A DNA stretch of 64,000 bases, taken from positions 20,150,001 to 20,214,000 of the forward strand of contig NC_060112.1 of assembly GCF_021155765.1 (NCBI RefSeq). The letters run 5' to 3'. Position 1 is the stretch's first letter. Each line of letters opens with the position of its first letter. The notes under the pieces were generated by a model. That model did not search any database, had not been told where the DNA came from, and worked only from the letters and a program-made list of their open reading frames with translations. The stretch comes from Diprion similis (lineage: Eukaryota; Arthropoda; Insecta; Hymenoptera; Diprionidae). Shown in pieces: positions 60,041 through 64,000 of the stretch. The translations under genes and the position numbers were made by a program.

Positions 60041-60153
60041 AATAGCTTGACTGAAACAAAGAATTATCTGCTGTTCTTTCCCTCAGCAACATTATTCCAA
60101 ACCTTCCGAAGTATTCTCACCCCTTTAATTCACGCGTTAAACTTGTCCCAGTA

Positions 60154-60955
60154 ATGTCTGCCAGCAGGCCAACGGCGCGATGGAACGTTCCACTGAGCGA
60201 TGGAATTCACGTGGTGGAATTTGAGCATGGAACAGCAACAGGACGTCGTGTCGTCAAAATAGATGGACAGACCCTCATTCACAGGGACTGGATGTTTCGA
60301 CTTGTGGGCGACGAAGTTGTCACGCTGGGAAATACCAAGTTCGTTATCTGCGTCGATCCTCTCCCGGGTACGCAGTCTGTCAATGATGATAGCTCGAATT
60401 CAACATTGGTATTGAGTCACAATCACGGTTCCAAAGTCCATAAAACTTTCCAGGTTTGAGGTACTCCTATACTCTGCTGGTGAACAACAAAACCTATGCA
60501 AATTTCATACAGTCGCAGTCAAAAGTTCTTCAAACTTGGTTGACGCAGGTTGGAGAACAGCACTTTCGGATCGTCCTAGGTAAACGAATTTTCTTTACTT
60601 TCGCTCATGAACTTTCTCGTGTCGAATCCATGGTCCAATATTACAGATAAGGCTAAGCAGAGCGTATGGATCAATGGGGAGCAAATTGACGTTGAGGTGA
60701 GAAAGCTCTGTGAAATAATCCTGGGAGAAAAAACAACGTCCACATCAAACTGTCACCCTTACATTTCAGAACGAATTTGTCGACGGTGGTGCGGAGATGT
60801 TGTTTTCCGTTGGAGGAGCGCCGGCTGTCATTAGAGCTCTCAGTTCGGGACACAGAACTACGGGAGTGAGCCACACGCTGTTCTTAAACGGAATCGAGGT
60901 CACCGAACAACAATTACTGCCACACATGCAAACGAGAGCGAGAGAGAAGAAATAA
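60154..60955 (+). CDS. FAIM: Fas apoptotic inhibitory molecule 1
   Basis: Conserved cytosolic protein of two beta-sandwich domains. In vertebrates it protects against Fas-mediated death and stress-induced protein aggregation; its insect role is not well defined. Four exons: 60154-60367, 60454-60579, 60647-60696 and 60770-60955, giving 191 aa. Family signatures: WNVPLSDGIHVVEFEHGT (residues 10-27), GRRVVKIDG, DWMFRLVGDE, the YTLLVNNKTY...QTWL segment, FRIVL, and NEFVDGGAEMLFSVG in the last exon. The start is the first ATG, 6 residues before the conserved region. The stop TAA lies inside an AATAAA, so poly(A) addition may follow closely. It is on the same strand as FAH and the ciliary gene on either side. 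Confidence 0.97.
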
Positions 60956-60956
60956 A
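60951..60956 (+). other. Poly(A) signal overlapping FAIM stop codon
   Basis: AATAAA contains the FAIM stop codon TAA (60953-60955). If it is functional, the 3' UTR is only a few tens of bases. I see no other canonical AATAAA in the next 600 bases; an ACATAAA-like variant is absent too. Confidence 0.4.
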
Positions 60957-61639
60957 ATCTCGCTTATATTTTGAAAGAGTACTTTCAAAGGAACGATAAT
61001 GGCAAAAGAAATGTTCATATCTTTACGTGTGTATAAAAACGTGCCTTATTGTAAAATTTCTTCATGGCACCTCAGTTTCTTCAACGTCACTTTGTAATAC
61101 ACCATTTCAACTGTAATCGTAAAAGAAGAAAACATCTCCTTTTTTTCATTTCCAAACTTATCCTATTTTGATATCGAGATCATCAATTACAATACAACTG
61201 TCCTGATGTAAAGCATTTTTACTGCTCAAATTTTAAGCAGATATTTTATTATTCTATACATTCATGTGTAATTTAAACACCGAATACGTAGTTGAACGAG
61301 ACATTGAAATTTGGAAATTTTTCTCAATTCCTCTCCCCAATTTTCATCAGTTTATTACGCAATTATTATTTCCGCTTCCCGAAACTACTTTTCCAAATCC
61401 CGTTCGCGTCCCCTGAATGCTGGTGAGTTTATAGAATTGCATGAACCTATCGACAAAACAACGCAATCGATAGTGCGGAAATAGAGACAGTGACATACAA
61501 AATTCCTTCACTTCTTAGCACCCGCGTCGTAGAGGTTAAATCTATTCGGGCTGTCCGGGGCAGGGATCGGTTTTAAAATGCAGTAATAAAAGAAAGTAAA
61601 TTTAATATCTAATAAAATCGGCAATCAAAACCCGTAAGA
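60956..61639. other. Spacer between FAIM and CFAP263 genes
   Basis: AT-rich, no gene. It must contain the promoter of the downstream gene; no TATA box is evident. Confidence 0.5.
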
Positions 61640-63856
61640 ATGTCATACCAAAGAGGCAGCATTCTTAGTGTCAGTTCTCGAATGACATTCATGGACGACG
61701 AGCCTCATTTTGAGGGTAAGTAAGCTCTTGTCTAACACCCTAAAATAAGTTGAACAGTTTCTCCGAGTACTCCGCAAATAGTGATCGACGTTCAGCCAAA
61801 ACCAGGGAGAAAAACAAGGGAAACAGGATAGCAGAACGCGCAGAAGTCGTCTTGAGAAAGTCGTTCGTGTTTCAAATAGGGGTGACAGAGAGTGGAAAGA
61901 GCAGAGACGGAGAAGCGGAGAAGAAGGAGATCCGCGCCAAGATCTTGGGGCAGTAGAAACAAGGCGGAGGCGGCAGCTCCTCAGATCGTTATTCCCTCGC
62001 TTTCCACCCTCTACCCTCAGACGTTCGTTGTTTTTCTCCATAAATTCACCGCCCCTAGGAGCAGGGTTCGATAACTTGGCGAACCTTCGCCATACCGCGA
62101 ACCATGCAGCTTCTCTCCTTGGGTTGAGAGAATCGCAAATTACTCCAATTCCGCTAAATTTTTGCAAATCAGTCCTGTTTTGAAAGGTGTGGGATGTTTT
62201 ACAGATCTGACTGACGACGAACTGAGAGACACTTTGGAACAGGCCATTCAACACAATCGATATTTGCAGCTGGAGAATGACATATTTGAGAGATATCTTC
62301 AGCGGCATGATCCTCAAAGTGTGCAGGGTGAGGTGGCGGAACGTTGCAATGTTTTCTGAGACCCTGTGCCAACGACCAAATCCTCCACCAATAATTTCGC
62401 ACTTTGTAGTCATGACTCAGGTGTTGGATTCAGCTAAGCATGCACAACGAGTGGCATCCCAAATGATACCGATAGCGTCTGCCTTAAGCTTGACCAGTGA
62501 ACGACTGGGACGTGGAACATCGATGAGTGGAAGTACTTTGACTTTCACTGGTAGTCGCAGGACCTTTACGAACCCAATGTTGCCGAGAAGGTTTCGGTAG
62601 GCATTCGCGCTTTCATAGCTCATGGCTGCTTGAGAAAATTGTATGAGCTTTTTGCCCCCATAGAATCTCCATTTCGCACCGGATTGAAATGGCTGAAAAT
62701 GAAATTGCGGAAATGCGGAAATCTCTCGGTGAGTTGGAAACGCTCGCGGCCAAGACGCGTGCCAATCTTAGGGCCCAAATGGAAGAAGTAGATCTAAGGA
62801 TCAGGGAGACAAACGAAGCTAGGGCTGAGCTAGAGGAAAACGTTGTGAGGAATGGCATTGATCCACTGACTGGAAGAATACCTGCGGAAAAGTTTGTAAG
62901 GTGCGTCTGGAGAGTTAATGATTTATATTTCCGTATAATACTGGTTTTGCATTTCAGATTCATGGAAGAATGGCTAAGGGCGGCTGATGCTATCATAGAA
63001 AAACTGCGGCTTAAGAGTGCCTCACTGAAAGCGCAAATTGGCAAAGCCAAACATCAGCTAGCCCAAAAAGAAGAACTGGGAGAAACTCTGCACCCCATTG
63101 ATTTTGAACAACTAGCAATTGAAAATCACAAGTACCAGGAAAAGATTGATAGAAAGAATCATCATCTGCTGCAAATGAAGAAAATCACAGGCAAGTATTT
63201 ACCAATCAAGCCAAATGATGTCTCGTTGTTTTTTATCGCGATTACGGTAATTGAAACACTAAAATGCGTCTCCAGGACGCTGCAGCCTGAGCTTGTCAAA
63301 CCACAAGCAAAAACTTGCCGAACAAATGGCCGTGTTAAAATCAATTGAGAAAGAAATTTCCCGCAAGCAAGCTCAGATAGAAAAGTTCAACAACGAAGAA
63401 CACAGGACGGCCATTGACTCGGAAAAAGCTGCTGATCAACTTCGTCAAATAACAGAACTAATGGACGAATATACTGTAAGCAAACGAGTTCTGAATTATT
63501 TATTGTTAGTTGATCTCTGAAACATGCAGGTATCCTTGAAAAGTAAACTGATCGTTGGGAAACTAGTATAGCAATTTAAAATTCGGTAATGTGTATTTAC
63601 TCAGTAATTATTGACAAAATTTACTATGCAATTTGTTTGAGTTACCACCAATAACAATTGTTTCAAGGTGCCCGATCTTATTGAGTTTGTAAAGATGCAA
63701 GACGAATTAACGGAAATGCAACGAACGTACAAGCGATTGCAGAGACACCATGAAGTGCAACAAAACGCCATCAAAGCTTTTAAAAATCAATCGAAAGTAG
63801 AACCCGTCATAATCCAGTCAAAGAAAATGAAAGAATCGCGAGTCAAGTATGTTTAA
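61640..63856 (+). CDS. CFAP263: CFAP263 (CCDC113)-like coiled-coil ciliary protein
   Basis: Component of motile cilia/axonemes and centriolar satellites, expected in sperm and chordotonal neurons of insects. Seven exons: 61640-61715, 62205-62327, 62410-62590, 62664-62900, 62958-63194, 63286-63475 and 63668-63856, giving 410 aa (human 377). Features: DLTDDELRDTLEQAIQHNRY near the start with LQLENDIFERYL, an Arg/Ser/Thr-rich linker (about 67-125), then long coiled coils: AENEIAEMRKSLGELETLAA, FVRFMEEWLRAADAIIEKLR, IDFEQLAIENHKYQEKID, and a C-terminal coil. The conserved LTGRIPAEKF-type and KITGN motifs support the assignment. The exon 5/6 junction has two possible solutions (see findings). The last exon has a possible donor at 63849, so the true C-terminus may differ. 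Confidence 0.88.
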
Positions 63857-64000
63857 AAAAAAAGCTATGCAAAGACATAAGTCTACTATTATTTGACTGA
63901 AACGTACCTTAAAATTTTCAGATAAGAGGTATAAATGTGAGATTAAAATTCCATACAGTGAAGAGAATTGTCTGCAAATTTTCAAATGGGTTCTCTTACT
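63857..64000. other. Window end, no further feature
   Basis: 144 AT-rich bases after the last stop codon. No AATAAA is seen, so the 3' UTR, or a further exon, may continue beyond the window. Confidence 0.4.

Larger units (their letters stand above)
58393..60153. other. Spacer between FAH and FAIM genes
   Basis: Mostly AT-rich. It contains the FAH poly(A) signal, a minus-strand open frame of 133 codons (58896-59297) with no recognised content, and an imperfect foldback at 59788-60040 directly upstream of FAIM. Confidence 0.5.

Noticed and set aside
61643-62413. 256-codon minus-strand open frame
   Set aside because: It runs antisense across exons 1 and 2 of CFAP263, begins without an ATG of its own context, and has no recognisable domain. 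It is best explained as a shadow of the coding strand plus a GC-rich intron.

Overview
This window is nuclear DNA of an insect, most likely a hymenopteran and possibly sawfly-like. It has compact multi-exon genes with GT-AG introns, a tRNA-Tyr with a short canonical intron, two insect-specific neuropeptide precursors, and long AT-rich spacers broken by microsatellites and small repeats. I built the gene models by hand from splice signals, reading-frame phase and recognisable protein families. Comparisons with other species are from memory, not from searches.

Layout. (1) 1-8.2 kb: no recognisable gene, with several simple repeats and a polypurine tract. (2) 8.2-10.9 kb: two phase-compatible plus-strand exons of an unrecognised gene. 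(3) 12.4-18.9 kb: a neuroendocrine block on the minus strand. It holds an ecdysis triggering hormone precursor (four coding exons, 144 aa), a tRNA-Tyr, and a SIFamide precursor (two coding exons, 70 aa) that appears to have two TATA/Inr promoters. (4) 23.2-23.8 kb: a minus-strand secreted protein with three Cys repeats, which I do not recognise. (5) 23.8-37.3 kb: a gene-poor AT-rich stretch with a short inverted-repeat transposon, an ATCGAT-rich repeat and a small GC-rich island. (6) 37.3-51.6 kb: glutamate decarboxylase (Gad1, 509 aa in nine coding exons), with a possible in-frame N-terminal extension from an upstream exon. (7) 51.6-55.7 kb: AT-rich 3' flank of Gad1 with a dense TGCAC cluster. 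(8) 55.7-64 kb: three compact plus-strand genes in a row: fumarylacetoacetase (418 aa), FAIM (191 aa) and the ciliary coiled-coil protein CFAP263/CCDC113 (410 aa).

Functionally the left half is neural and endocrine. ETH drives the moulting motor programme, SIFamide is a brain peptide affecting feeding, sleep and courtship, and GAD makes GABA. The right cluster is metabolic and housekeeping (tyrosine catabolism, apoptosis regulation, cilia). The best candidates for undescribed biology are the triple CX3CX8C secreted protein, the ETH precursor whose second peptide ends in RCF instead of PRX, the SIFamide signal-peptide junction that predicts loss of the usual N-terminal Ala, the twin SIFamide promoters, and two unexplained sequence patterns (the TGCAC cluster and a foldback just upstream of FAIM).
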